In this document: positions 35,406 to 44,582 of the stretch, piece after piece | How the letters are laid out: each line of letters starts with the position of its first letter | Numbering within the stretch: position 1 is the first letter of the stretch | Assembly (NCBI GenBank): GCA_020633075.1 | Contig: JACKEI010000003.1 | Location: 372,001 to 436,000 of the forward strand | Source: Sandaracinaceae bacterium | GTDB lineage: Bacteria; Myxococcota_A; Polyangia; Polyangiales; Houyiibacteriaceae | Length of the DNA: 64,000 bases | Reading direction: 5' to 3' | The notes under the pieces: model-generated | Databases searched by the model: none | What the model was told of the DNA's origin: nothing | Seen by the model: only the letters and a program-made list of their open reading frames with translations | Translations under genes and position numbers: made by a program

Positions 35406-37004
35406 GTGGCCGACGAGACAGCAAAAGCGGACGAATCGCGTAGCGCTGCGCCTGACCCGATGATTGGACGGGTCATCAATGACCGGTTCCGGATCGTTTC
35501 GGTGATCGCCCGTGGTGGCATGGGCAAGGTGTATCGCGCCGAGCAGGCGCCTCTCGGCCGTCAGATCGCGCTGAAGGTTCTCGAGGCCACCTACGAGGGT
35601 GACAACGACCCGGAGTTCCACAAGCGCTTCTTCCTCGAGGCGTCCACCCAGTCGAAGCTCACGCACCCCAACACGGTGACGATCTTCGACTACGGCAAGA
35701 CCGACGACGACGTCTACTTCATCGCGATGGAGCTGCTCGAGGGGCGCACCCTCCACCGCTACCTGCGCGACGAGGCGCCTCTGTCGGCCTCCAAGGCGAC
35801 CCACATCGCCCGCCAGATCTGCCGCAGCCTGCGCGAGGCGCACTCACTCGGGATCATCCACCGCGACCTCAAGCCCGCCAACGTCTTCCTGGTGCAACAC
35901 GGCGAGCAGGCGGACTTCGTCAAGGTGCTGGACTTCGGCCTGGTCAAGGACCTGGGCGACAAGGGCGAGGACCTGACGCAGACGGGCCTCTTCATGGGGT
36001 CGCCCAAGTACATGTCGCCCGAGCAGATCCGCGGCGACCGGGTCGATGGTCGGGCCGACATCTACGCGCTGGGTGTCCTCCTGTACGAAATGCTCACGGG
36101 GCACGCCCCCTTCGAGCGTGCCAACTCCGTGAACATCCTCATGGCCCACGTGCACGAGGAGGTCCCGCCGATGGCGACACACAACGTGGACGTCCCCTGG
36201 CCCCTCGAGGCGCTGGTGCGCCGCGCGATGGCCAAGGCGCCGGGCGACCGCTTCGCGAGCATGGACGAGCTGCTCTCGGCGCTGACGACGGTCGCCAGTG
36301 AGGCCGGCCTGGCCCTCTCGCGCAGCGGCGATGCGCCGCTCAGCGGGGAGTACGGCGTAGGGTCCGGCTCCACCACGCTGTCGCGCTCCGACATGCTGCT
36401 GACGCCGACACCCGACGCCGGCCTCGACAGCCTCGCCGGCCTCGCGTCCACCTCGGACGCGCAGGGGCGCCGCTCGGGCGTCAAGTGGGTCGTCTTGGTG
36501 GGTCTCCTGCTCTTGTCGGTCTCGGCGGTGGCGTTCGTGCTCGTGCGCTCGAGCCGCTACGGCTCCGACGGGGCAGCGCCCGTCGTCACTCCGGCTCCGG
36601 CTCCGGAGGTGCCCGAGGAGGTGGAAGACCCTGCGCAGGCCGCGGCTGGGGTGCTCACCACCGAGGTGACCATCGTGTCGGAGCCACCGGGGGCGGAGGT
36701 CCGCATCGGCGATAGCGACGTCGTCTACACCACGCCTGCCACGCTCACGTGGACGGGTGAGGAGGCGACCCGCGGCCGCAGCGTGACCTTCCGCTTCCAA
36801 CTGGACGGGTATCGCGATCTCAACGCGGTGAGGACGGTCGTCGGGCGTCGCATGCACGTCAGCGGTCGCCTGCAGCCCGTCGACAACGAGCAGGACCGCG
36901 CCCGCCGTCCACCTTCCACTTCCCGAACCCCGCCCTCCTCCGGCAGTATGGAGGGGAACGAGTCCTCCGTGGGGCTCATGGGATACAAACTCGAGCCGTA
37001 CTGA
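35406..37004 (+). CDS. Membrane Ser/Thr protein kinase with extracytoplasmic PEGA domain
   Basis: A 532-residue Hanks-type kinase. Cytoplasmic kinase domain, about residues 28-300: Gly loop ARGGMGKV (35-42), Lys57 in ALKVL, Glu78, catalytic HRDLKPAN (152-159, Asp154), DFG (176-178), activation loop GSPKYMSPEQ (198-207). A single membrane segment WVVLVGLLLLSVSAVAFVLV lies near 361-380, and the periplasmic part ends in a PEGA domain (about 418-495; VTIVSEPPGAEVRIGDSDVVY). PEGA domains bind glycans or peptidoglycan in several sensors. First gene of a run of four on the plus strand; the next receptor begins within 39 bases. It may sense the periplasm and regulate the receptors. Confidence 0.95.
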   Translation: MADETAKADESRSAAPDPMIGRVINDRFRIVSVIARGGMGKVYRAEQAPLGRQIALKVLEATYEGDNDPEFHKRFFLEASTQSKLTHPNTVTIFDYGKTDDDVYFIAMELLEGRTLHRYLRDEAPLSASKATHIARQICRSLREAHSLGIIHRDLKPANVFLVQHGEQADFVKVLDFGLVKDLGDKGEDLTQTGLFMGSPKYMSPEQIRGDRVDGRADIYALGVLLYEMLTGHAPFERANSVNILMAHVHEEVPPMATHNVDVPWPLEALVRRAMAKAPGDRFASMDELLSALTTVASEAGLALSRSGDAPLSGEYGVGSGSTTLSRSDMLLTPTPDAGLDSLAGLASTSDAQGRRSGVKWVVLVGLLLLSVSAVAFVLVRSSRYGSDGAAPVVTPAPAPEVPEEVEDPAQAAAGVLTTEVTIVSEPPGAEVRIGDSDVVYTTPATLTWTGEEATRGRSVTFRFQLDGYRDLNAVRTVVGRRMHVSGRLQPVDNEQDRARRPPSTSRTPPSSGSMEGNESSVGLMGYKLEPY

Positions 37005-37043
37005 TCCATGAACCAGCCCACACCACCTAGCCCGGGAGGCCGC

Positions 37044-39698
37044 ATGCGACGCGCCACATGGACCCACGCCTTCGCGTTCGTGGCGGCGTTGCTGGCGCTC
37101 GTCTCGTCGACGGCGCGCGCAGACGTTCGTACGGAAGCGCGCCGCCACTTCCGCGCGGGTATGGCGCTCATCCAAGAGGGGCAGGTCGATGCGGGCGTCG
37201 CGGAGCTCCAGGTCGCCTACGACATCCTCCCGCACCCGAACGTGCTCTACAACATCGGGCGCGCGTACGCGGAGGCGGGTCGCTACGAAGAGGCGCTCGA
37301 GTACTTCGAGCAGTACATGGACTCGGACCCCCCGGACCGCGAGGAGGTCTCCCAATTCATCGCGGCCATCAATGCGCGCCTCGAGGAGTCGGCGCCCGCC
37401 ACGCCGACCGGCACGGGCGTAGCGACCACGGGCCCAGCGCCCGAAGTCACGACTCCCCAGGTGGATGTGTCCGAGGACGACATTCGCGCCATCGAGGACG
37501 CTGCCGTCCAGGTGGAGGTGCTGTACGAGACCACCGGCAACCCGGCGCTCCAGGAGCGGGCCGCGCGCCTGCGCGCCCTGGCCGATTCTCTCCGTTCGGG
37601 CGGCGGCACCGGCACGGAGACGGGCACCGGCACGGAGACGGGCACCGGCACGGAGACGGGCACCGGTACGGAGACGGGCACGGGCACTGGGATCGCGACG
37701 GGCCCCGACCGCGACGCGCTGCCCGGTCAGCAGCTCGGCCAGCAGCGCTCGGTGTTCGAGGAGGAGGTCATCTCGGCCTCCCGCTTCGCGGAGTCTCCGA
37801 TCGACGCGCCGAACTCGACGACGACCATCACCGCACAGGACTTGCGCCTCTCCGGTCAGGTCGCGCTCGGTGAGATCCTGCGCCGCGCGGCCGGCATGGC
37901 CGTGATGTCCACGACGCCTGGGCACACGGACGTCAACGTGCGCGGCTTCAACCAGCGTCAGTCCAACAAGACGCTCGTATTGATCAACGGCCGCACGATC
38001 CGCCTCGACTTCCTGGCCACGCCGTTCTTCCAGCTGGTGCCGTTCCACATCAACGACATCGAGCGCATCGAGATCATCCGCGGTCCCGCGGCCGCTCTGT
38101 ACGGTGCCGACGCGTTCAGCGGCATCATCAACATCATCCTCAAGAATCCGGCGGACGCGGAGAGCTACGTCGCCGCCATCGCCGGCAACGCGGGGACCAT
38201 GGGTCTGGCGGCCTCTGCGGCCGGCCGCGAAGGGCGCGTGAGCTATCGCTTCGGCGCGAGCTACGAGCGGCGCGACAACTTCGAGCTCTTCGTCAACCCG
38301 AACCGTCAGGACCTCGCGCCCTCATCGCCACGTCCCGATGTCGGGTTCTCGGCGTTGCGCTTCAACGCCGACGTGCGGGCGGCGCTCGGTGAGGATCAAG
38401 ACTACCTGGTCCAGATGGGCACGGCGGTCACCTCCGGGCCCGACAACACGTTCCAAGGCATCGCGCGCCTGCGCGAGCTCTACGGCTCGGACATCCGCTT
38501 CGCCCAGACGCACTTCCAGCTCAACACCCCACAGGGCATCCAGCTGCGTGCGTATTGGAACTCCTTCAGCGCTCAGGTGGACTCGAGCGAATTTGTCCCG
38601 GGCGGGCTTCCCACCAACGGTGGGTTCGACTCGAACGTGGTCGACGTGGAGGCGAGCTTCTCGCGTCGCTTCCACTTCCTGGTGGACCACAACCTGTCGT
38701 TGGGCGTCGGCTACCGCTTCAAGCAGCTGGACTGGGACTGGGGCCGAGACGGCACCGAGAACCACTACAACGCTTACCTCCAGGACGTGCTCACCCTGCA
38801 CGAGCGCCTCCGACTGACGTTGAGCGCGCGCGTCGACCGCCACCCCCTGCTGGCGCACGTGCGCTTCTCTCCCCGCGCCGCCCTCGTCGCGCGCGTTACG
38901 GAGGGTTCCTCCATCCGCGCCTCCGTGGGCACCGCGTTCCGTAGCCCGTCGTTCATCGAGTCCTACATCGACTTCGAGAACCGCACGCCCGTCCGAGGCG
39001 CCACCGCGCTCGCGCTCGGCAACCAGAACCTGCGGCCCGAGCGCATGCTCTCGATGGAGCTCGGCTACACGAACCAAGACTCGGACTACTTCGCGCTCGA
39101 GGCCAACGTCTACCTCAACTTCGTGGACGATCTCATCGGCCTCAACCAGATCACGGCGCTCCCGATCTCGCAGACCTTCTACGACGAGGACGTCGAGGCG
39201 TTCGCCCTGGGTTCCACCCGCTTCAACAACCAGCAGGGTCGCTTCCGCCAGATCGGTGGTGAGCTCGGTGCTCGAGTGTTCCCGGTGGACGGTCTCGACC
39301 TCTACGCGAACTACGCCATCAGCGACGTGACCCCCTTGAACGACCCGACGCCCGGTTTGGAGGTCTTCTTCCAAGATCAGCGCACCTCGCTGCACCAGGT
39401 GAACGCGGGTGTCCAGTACCGCTCCGACTTCGGCATCGACCTGTCGCTCGACCTGCACTGGACCAGCTCCCAGAAGTGGGCGGAGCAGTACGATAACCTC
39501 GAGACGGGCGTCGAGTACCGACTGGCCGGTGTGCCCGCATACACCCTGCTGAACGCCCGCATTGGCTGGCGCCTGCTCGAAGACAAGCTCGAGCTCGCCG
39601 TGTCGGGTTGGAACTTGCTCTTCTCCGACGTCCGCATGCACCCCCTCGGGCAGCGCATCGACACCCGCTTCCTCGGCCAGGTGACCGTCCGCTTCTGA
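37044..39698 (+). CDS. TonB-dependent receptor with N-terminal TPR domain (copy 1)
   Basis: About 884 residues from the ATG at 37044, preceded by GGGAGG (37034-37039); an ATG at 37008 is the alternative. Signal peptide ends near TARA. Then comes a TPR-like periplasmic domain (about 30-115; FRAGMALIQEGQVDAGVAELQ, HPNVLYNIGRAYAEAGRYEEA, EYFEQYMDSDPPDRE). A (GTGTET)4 linker follows, then the plug (PLGEILRR-type region, with FNQRQSNKTLVLINGR and IERIEIIRGPAAALYGADAFSGIINIIL) and a 22-strand barrel ending TRFLGQVTVRF, the C-terminal Phe being typical for BAM. Outer-membrane uptake of an unknown ligand. It has a paralogue immediately downstream, spacing 14 bases. Confidence 0.93.
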   Translation: MRRATWTHAFAFVAALLALVSSTARADVRTEARRHFRAGMALIQEGQVDAGVAELQVAYDILPHPNVLYNIGRAYAEAGRYEEALEYFEQYMDSDPPDREEVSQFIAAINARLEESAPATPTGTGVATTGPAPEVTTPQVDVSEDDIRAIEDAAVQVEVLYETTGNPALQERAARLRALADSLRSGGGTGTETGTGTETGTGTETGTGTETGTGTGIATGPDRDALPGQQLGQQRSVFEEEVISASRFAESPIDAPNSTTTITAQDLRLSGQVALGEILRRAAGMAVMSTTPGHTDVNVRGFNQRQSNKTLVLINGRTIRLDFLATPFFQLVPFHINDIERIEIIRGPAAALYGADAFSGIINIILKNPADAESYVAAIAGNAGTMGLAASAAGREGRVSYRFGASYERRDNFELFVNPNRQDLAPSSPRPDVGFSALRFNADVRAALGEDQDYLVQMGTAVTSGPDNTFQGIARLRELYGSDIRFAQTHFQLNTPQGIQLRAYWNSFSAQVDSSEFVPGGLPTNGGFDSNVVDVEASFSRRFHFLVDHNLSLGVGYRFKQLDWDWGRDGTENHYNAYLQDVLTLHERLRLTLSARVDRHPLLAHVRFSPRAALVARVTEGSSIRASVGTAFRSPSFIESYIDFENRTPVRGATALALGNQNLRPERMLSMELGYTNQDSDYFALEANVYLNFVDDLIGLNQITALPISQTFYDEDVEAFALGSTRFNNQQGRFRQIGGELGARVFPVDGLDLYANYAISDVTPLNDPTPGLEVFFQDQRTSLHQVNAGVQYRSDFGIDLSLDLHWTSSQKWAEQYDNLETGVEYRLAGVPAYTLLNARIGWRLLEDKLELAVSGWNLLFSDVRMHPLGQRIDTRFLGQVTVRF
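37605..37676 (+). repeat. Four 18-base tandem repeats encoding (GTGTET)4
   Basis: Four direct copies of an 18-base unit beginning GGCACCGGCACGG, identical apart from one base in the fourth copy. It encodes the flexible Gly/Thr/Glu linker between the TPR domain and plug of receptor copy 1. A degenerate fifth unit follows. Confidence 0.9.
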
Positions 39699-39712
39699 GG
39701 CTGGAGAGAACC

Positions 39713-42424
39713 GTGACACGACCCAACCAACACACGAACTCTCCCCTTCTCACCGCTTCAGCGCGCGGCGTCGCCCGTCGCGTGAGAGGTGCCGTGCTGA
39801 TGGGCGCCTTCGCGACGATGCTCGTCGCCACCCCTGCCGCCGCTGACGTGCGCACCGAGGCGCGACGTCACTTTCGTGCCGGCATGGCGCTGATCCAAGA
39901 AGGCCAGGTGGACGCTGGCGTGGCCGAGCTCCAGGTGGCGTACGAGATCCTCCCGCACCCCAACGTCCTCTACAACATCGGGCGCGCCTACGCCGAGGCG
40001 GGCCGCTACCAAGACGCTCTCGAGTACTTCGAGCGCTACGTCGAGTCCGACCCTCCGGACCGCGAAGAGGTGCGGCAGTTCATCGTGGCCATCGAGGCAC
40101 GCATCGCCGAGGCCGCGGGACCCACGGTCGTGGCGACCACCGAGCCGGAGGGGCCTGTGGAGCCCGGGCCGACGGTCGCCTCAGCAAGCGAAGAGGACAT
40201 CCTCGCGCTCGAGGACACCGCGACTCAGATCGAGACGCTGGGTATCACCGCCAACGACCCGTCGCTCATCGCGCGGGCCGAGCGGCTCCGCGCCATGGCC
40301 CAAGAGCTGCGCGAAGGGCGTGCGGCCGGGACGGGCACGGAGACCGGGACGGGCACGGAGACCGGGACGGGCACGGAGACCGGGACGGGCACGGAGACCG
40401 GGACGGGTACCGGGACCGGCGCCGCAGGCACAGGGTCTCAGATCGGCATCGCTGCGGGTGGCCAAGACCTCTACGACGAGAGCGTCGTGTCCGCGACGGG
40501 TGCTGCGCAGAACCCCCTGGACGCGCCCAACGCCATCACCATCATCACGGCGCAGGACATCCGCCTCACCGGCATCACCCACATCGGAGAGCTGTTCCGG
40601 CGCGTCGTGGGCGTGGACGTCATGAACATCACCGGCGCCGACGTGCAGGTGGGTATCCGTGGCTTCAACCAGCAGCTCAGCCCGCGCGTGCTCGTGTTGA
40701 TCAACGGTCGCCAGGCCTACGTCGACGCGCTGGGCGCCAACCTCTTTGCGTACCTGCCCGCCGCCGTGGAGGACATCGAGCGCATCGAGATCCTGCGCGG
40801 CCCGGCCTCCGCTCTCTACGGCGCCAACGGCTTCAGCGGCATCATCAACATCATCACGGTGGCGCCTGGTGATCGTGCCGAGACGGGCGTCACCGTGGGT
40901 GGCGGTATGGGCGGCACCCTTCGCGCGCAGGCCTGGTCCAGCGGGCGCGCCGGCCGCGTCGCCTACCGCATGTCGGCCGGCTACGAGCAGTACGATCGGT
41001 GGGAGCGCGTCATCGGCCCCAACCGGGTCGACTTCGGCGAGCCCATCATCGGTCCCAGCTTGGCGATCCGCGGCCAACGCGCGATGGGCGCGTTGTCCTT
41101 CCGGGCGAACGAGAACATCTCCCTCAACCTCGAGGCGGGCGTCAACGAAGGGCGCTTCGGCTTCCAGGCCTTCGGGTCGTTCGTGGACTGGCAGGCGCAG
41201 GGGCCCAGCACGCACGTCATGGGTACCCTCGACACCAGCTGGGGCTCCGTGCGTGTGTGGTGGAACCGCCTCAGCATCGAGCATGGCGTCATCGGGCCCG
41301 ACCCGCTGCTCGGCAACTTCGTGAGCGACACTCTGGACGTGGATGCGCGTCTGGCGCGAACCTTCGAGCTCGGTCGCACCACACACAACCTCACGCTAGG
41401 GGTCGGCTACCGCTGGAAGCGCATCGACTGGACCTTCTTCACCGAGACGCCCACCGAGGACCACTTCCGCGTGGTCTTCCAAGACGCCATGCGCCTCGCC
41501 GACCCGCTGCAGCTGGTCGTCGGCTTCCGCCTCGACCGTCACCCCATCCTCTCGAACCTGCAGTTCTCGCCGCGTGTCGCGCTCGTCTTGCAGCCGGCCG
41601 AGGGGCACGCCTTGCGCGCGTCGTACTCGAACGCCTTCCGCAACCAGACGCTGCTCGAGACCTACATGGCGCTCGACTTTCCGACCCCTGCGCCCGGCGT
41701 CACCGCGCGCAACTTCGGGTCCGAGATAGCTCGACAGCAGCTGGGCCAGCCTGCCCTGCGGCCGGAGTTCATCCAGTCGGTCGAGCTCGGCTACCGAAAC
41801 GCGTCTTCGGACAGCTTCGACATCGACGTGGCGGTGTTCTACAACCGCGTGGAGCGCATCATCTCCATCGGTGAGCTGATCCCGACCAGCCTCTCGCAGT
41901 TCGGCAGCGGCACGCTCGGCTACCTCGACAACACCGGCTCCTTCCCCATCGGGACCACGGTGTTCAGCAACGAGCCGGGCCTGTTCCACGTGTTCGGCGC
42001 GGAGGTCGGCGGACGTCTGTACCCGGTAGACGGCCTCGATATGTACGCCAACTACACGTACAACCAGACGTGGTCGCTGGACAACCCGCGGCGCCCGGAA
42101 GAGCAGCGCACCAGCGCCCACAAGGTCAACGCCGGCGTGCAGTACCGCTCGCCCTTCGGCCTGGACCTCTCGCTCGACTTCCACTACGCGAGCGCGCAGA
42201 AGTGGCTGGAAGAGACCTTCGACCAGGACTCCAACCTGGTCAGCCAGCTCTTGGGTCAGCCCGCCTACTACCTGCTGAACGCCCGCGTTGGCTATCGCCT
42301 CTTGGACGACGCCCTCGAGCTCGGCGTCACGGGCTTCAACATCACCAACAACCGCCACCGCCAGCATCCCCGTGGGCAGCAGCTCGAAGCTCGCGTCGTC
42401 GCGTCCGCGACCTACCGCTTCTAG
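39713..42424 (+). CDS. TonB-dependent receptor with N-terminal TPR domain (copy 2)
   Basis: About 903 residues from the GTG at 39713, preceded by GGAGAG. The layout matches copy 1: signal peptide ending AAA-DVRTEARRHF, TPR domain (FRAGMALIQEGQVDAGVAELQ, HPNVLYNIGRAYAEAGRYQDA), a (GTGTET)4 linker, plug (VLVLINGRQAYVDALGANLF; IERIEILRGPASALYGANGFSGIINII) and barrel ending VASATYRF. The TPR half is nearly identical to copy 1, while plug and barrel have diverged, suggesting different ligands for a shared partner. Spacing to the next gene is 10 bases. It is the third gene of the proposed operon; energy would come from a TonB/ExbBD system. Confidence 0.94.
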   Translation: MTRPNQHTNSPLLTASARGVARRVRGAVLMGAFATMLVATPAAADVRTEARRHFRAGMALIQEGQVDAGVAELQVAYEILPHPNVLYNIGRAYAEAGRYQDALEYFERYVESDPPDREEVRQFIVAIEARIAEAAGPTVVATTEPEGPVEPGPTVASASEEDILALEDTATQIETLGITANDPSLIARAERLRAMAQELREGRAAGTGTETGTGTETGTGTETGTGTETGTGTGTGAAGTGSQIGIAAGGQDLYDESVVSATGAAQNPLDAPNAITIITAQDIRLTGITHIGELFRRVVGVDVMNITGADVQVGIRGFNQQLSPRVLVLINGRQAYVDALGANLFAYLPAAVEDIERIEILRGPASALYGANGFSGIINIITVAPGDRAETGVTVGGGMGGTLRAQAWSSGRAGRVAYRMSAGYEQYDRWERVIGPNRVDFGEPIIGPSLAIRGQRAMGALSFRANENISLNLEAGVNEGRFGFQAFGSFVDWQAQGPSTHVMGTLDTSWGSVRVWWNRLSIEHGVIGPDPLLGNFVSDTLDVDARLARTFELGRTTHNLTLGVGYRWKRIDWTFFTETPTEDHFRVVFQDAMRLADPLQLVVGFRLDRHPILSNLQFSPRVALVLQPAEGHALRASYSNAFRNQTLLETYMALDFPTPAPGVTARNFGSEIARQQLGQPALRPEFIQSVELGYRNASSDSFDIDVAVFYNRVERIISIGELIPTSLSQFGSGTLGYLDNTGSFPIGTTVFSNEPGLFHVFGAEVGGRLYPVDGLDMYANYTYNQTWSLDNPRRPEEQRTSAHKVNAGVQYRSPFGLDLSLDFHYASAQKWLEETFDQDSNLVSQLLGQPAYYLLNARVGYRLLDDALELGVTGFNITNNRHRQHPRGQQLEARVVASATYRF
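40328..40399 (+). repeat. Four 18-base tandem repeats encoding (GTGTET)4 in copy 2
   Basis: Four identical copies of an 18-base unit beginning GGGACGGGCACGG, plus a degenerate fifth. The peptide is the same as in copy 1 but codon choice differs at several third positions (GGG ACG ... ACC here versus GGC ACC ... ACG), so each array has been homogenised separately. Confidence 0.9.
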
Positions 42425-42434
42425 GAGATTTAGA

Positions 42435-44480
42435 ATGCGTATCCGACACACCATGACTCGCGGTTGCCTCACCGCCCTCGCTGCGCTCTCTACGCTGGGC
42501 GCCATTGCTTGCGACAGCCCTCCCGTGGACCTGCCGCGCTGGCTGGGTGGCAACTCACCCGACCCCACGGGGGTCATCGAGGGCACCGTCCTGTACGTTG
42601 GTCCACGTCCCACGTGTGACTACGACGCGGAGGGCAACCCCACGCGCATTCAGGGACGCATCATCCTGACCCTCTTCGACGTGCGCCTGCTGCCGCCGCC
42701 CGAGGGCACCGGCACGAGCGCCGCGAGCCTCCTCACCGTCCCGGGCGAGCGCGTCTTCGGCGATCCAGCGACCGCTTGTCTCCCCGAGAACCCCACGCCG
42801 GACGACTTGGCGGTGGTCGTGCAGCGCTCGGTGGCCATCACGTGGCCCGAGATCCCGCTCAGCTTCCCCGACCTGGTGGGGACGCCCGACAGCGAGGACC
42901 CGATCACCTACCGCGTGCAGGGCTTCTACGACACCGACGGGGACTTCAACCCCTTCTTCTCGGTGCGCACGTCTCCGACGCGGGGCGACATCTCCGGCGC
43001 CGCGTTGGTCGACGCGACGGCGGCGATCCCCGTGTTCCTGCCGGTGGTCTTCGGCGACCTCGAGTTCCAGCCAGATGGTCAGCGCCTCACGGGTATCTCC
43101 GTTTCGCTCGGTGCTGCCATCAACACGGAGCCGCCCGCGTTCACGATGACCACGGACGGCCTGGACAGTGAGCTCCCGCTCAGCACGGACCCGGCCACGC
43201 TGCTGGGCTACACGAACACCACGCTGACCATGCTGGGCCGCACCGCGCTCGACCCGGTCGCCAGCCCTGAGCCGGCCGGGGCAGAGGACTGCGGCGGCGT
43301 GACCGACGACATCCGCACGACCGACGTCGACGAGCACGCGGCCTGCTGCCGTGCGCGCTTCGCTGGCAAGGCGTTCGCCATCGCGGCCTGTGAGGGCGGG
43401 GTCTCGTTCGCGGTCTCCGACGCGGCGGCCTATGCCTGGTACGCGCGCTCTCTCGACGTGAACCGCGACGGCCTCGCCGATCCGCACCCCACGCTGAGCG
43501 CGCAGGCGCCGACGCCCTCGGACCCGGGCTTCGTGCCTTGGTTGAGCCCGCTGGTGCTCATGCAGCGCTTCGCCTTCGACTACGTGCGCGACGAGGCGGG
43601 CGATCTCCTCATCGTGGACGGCGCGCCCGTGCCCGACGCTTCTGCCGTGGCGCGCGAGGCAGCCGCCAACATCCCGTCGATCGCCATGGTCCCCAGCGTC
43701 GACCCACGCATGTGGGCGGGCTTCGGTGCGGGCGGCCAGCTGGACGCCACCACGCGCTCCTTGGTCTTCTTCCCCAACATCCCGATCGCCATCGTCCCGC
43801 TGGGCGCGATGACGACCAACCCCGACGACCCCCGTTGCCAGATCCCCATCCTGCCGCCCGCAGGCTCGACGGCCTTCTACGAGGCGGCCACCGTGGACTG
43901 CCAGGAGATCCCGACCGGCCTCTACGGCATGAACGTGCTCCAAGGTGACGCCGGCGGCGTGTTCCAGCAGGATCCGGCGCTCATCACCTTCGGCATCTCC
44001 CAGACCGGCATCCGCTTCAACCCGCCCGGCAACTTCGTCGGTCAGGTGTGGACGTTGCCCAACGAGCTGGGCACGCCCGGACAGGTCGAAGACATCGCCT
44101 TGTCGCAGAGCGCGCTGTCAGCGTTCCCGGTCTTCGACTCCGACCCGGCCAACGCCCGCTCGCGTCAGAGTGGCCGCGCGGAGTGCGCCATGGCCTTCGA
44201 TCCGGTCGCCATGTCCGTGCGCACGGTCAACTACGTGGACTTCGCGGAGTACGGCGCACAGCGCGACGAAGTGACCGCGAGCTGCTGCTGCGGCATCGCT
44301 CACCTCTGCGGCCTGCCCGTCTGCGACCCCATCCCGGTCCCCGACGGAAGCGGGAACGTCATGAACGGCTCGCCGCGCACCGTGAGCGCAGCGGGTGTCC
44401 CCGACTGTGTGCCCTTCGAGATGCCCCAGGCTTGCTGCGCGGCCGTCGCCGGCGACTCGCCGCGCATCGCCTGCAACTGA
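42435..44480 (+). CDS. Large Cys-containing lipoprotein after the receptor pair
   Basis: 681 residues from the ATG at 42435, with AGGAGA upstream. Signal peptide with lipobox LGAIAC predicts a lipoprotein at about residue 26. The mature protein starts with a beta-sandwich-like domain (VIEGTVLYVG, IILTLFDVRLLPPP), then regions with a DTDGDFNPFFSV loop and a LDVNRDGLAD loop resembling Ca-binding DxDxDG motifs, and a Cys-rich end (TASCCCGIAHLCGLPVCD, PQACCAAV). No family is recognised. Being last in the run and outer-membrane anchored, it is a candidate surface or periplasmic partner of the TonB receptors (SusD-like role in concept only; no SusD sequence similarity is seen). Confidence 0.85.
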   Translation: MRIRHTMTRGCLTALAALSTLGAIACDSPPVDLPRWLGGNSPDPTGVIEGTVLYVGPRPTCDYDAEGNPTRIQGRIILTLFDVRLLPPPEGTGTSAASLLTVPGERVFGDPATACLPENPTPDDLAVVVQRSVAITWPEIPLSFPDLVGTPDSEDPITYRVQGFYDTDGDFNPFFSVRTSPTRGDISGAALVDATAAIPVFLPVVFGDLEFQPDGQRLTGISVSLGAAINTEPPAFTMTTDGLDSELPLSTDPATLLGYTNTTLTMLGRTALDPVASPEPAGAEDCGGVTDDIRTTDVDEHAACCRARFAGKAFAIAACEGGVSFAVSDAAAYAWYARSLDVNRDGLADPHPTLSAQAPTPSDPGFVPWLSPLVLMQRFAFDYVRDEAGDLLIVDGAPVPDASAVAREAAANIPSIAMVPSVDPRMWAGFGAGGQLDATTRSLVFFPNIPIAIVPLGAMTTNPDDPRCQIPILPPAGSTAFYEAATVDCQEIPTGLYGMNVLQGDAGGVFQQDPALITFGISQTGIRFNPPGNFVGQVWTLPNELGTPGQVEDIALSQSALSAFPVFDSDPANARSRQSGRAECAMAFDPVAMSVRTVNYVDFAEYGAQRDEVTASCCCGIAHLCGLPVCDPIPVPDGSGNVMNGSPRTVSAAGVPDCVPFEMPQACCAAVAGDSPRIACN

Positions 44481-44505
44481 GGTCTGGTCGTTGCCGCACG
44501 AGCCG

Positions 44506-44532
44506 ACGCCGCGGGTGGGGAGCCTGCGGCGT
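44506..44532 (+). terminator. Candidate hairpin after the kinase-receptor operon
   Basis: A 7-bp inverted repeat, ACGCCGC / GCGGCGT, with a 13-base loop, 26 bases after the lipoprotein stop. No T-run; weak support. Confidence 0.35.
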
Positions 44533-44582
44533 TCGCCGTTCGACGCAAACTCACCAACGCCTGGTATGCTCACGCAGCCCTT

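Noticed and set aside
39608..39712. Longer N-terminus for receptor copy 2
   Set aside because: It would overlap receptor copy 1 and hides the signal peptide; the GTG at 39713 has a ribosome site.
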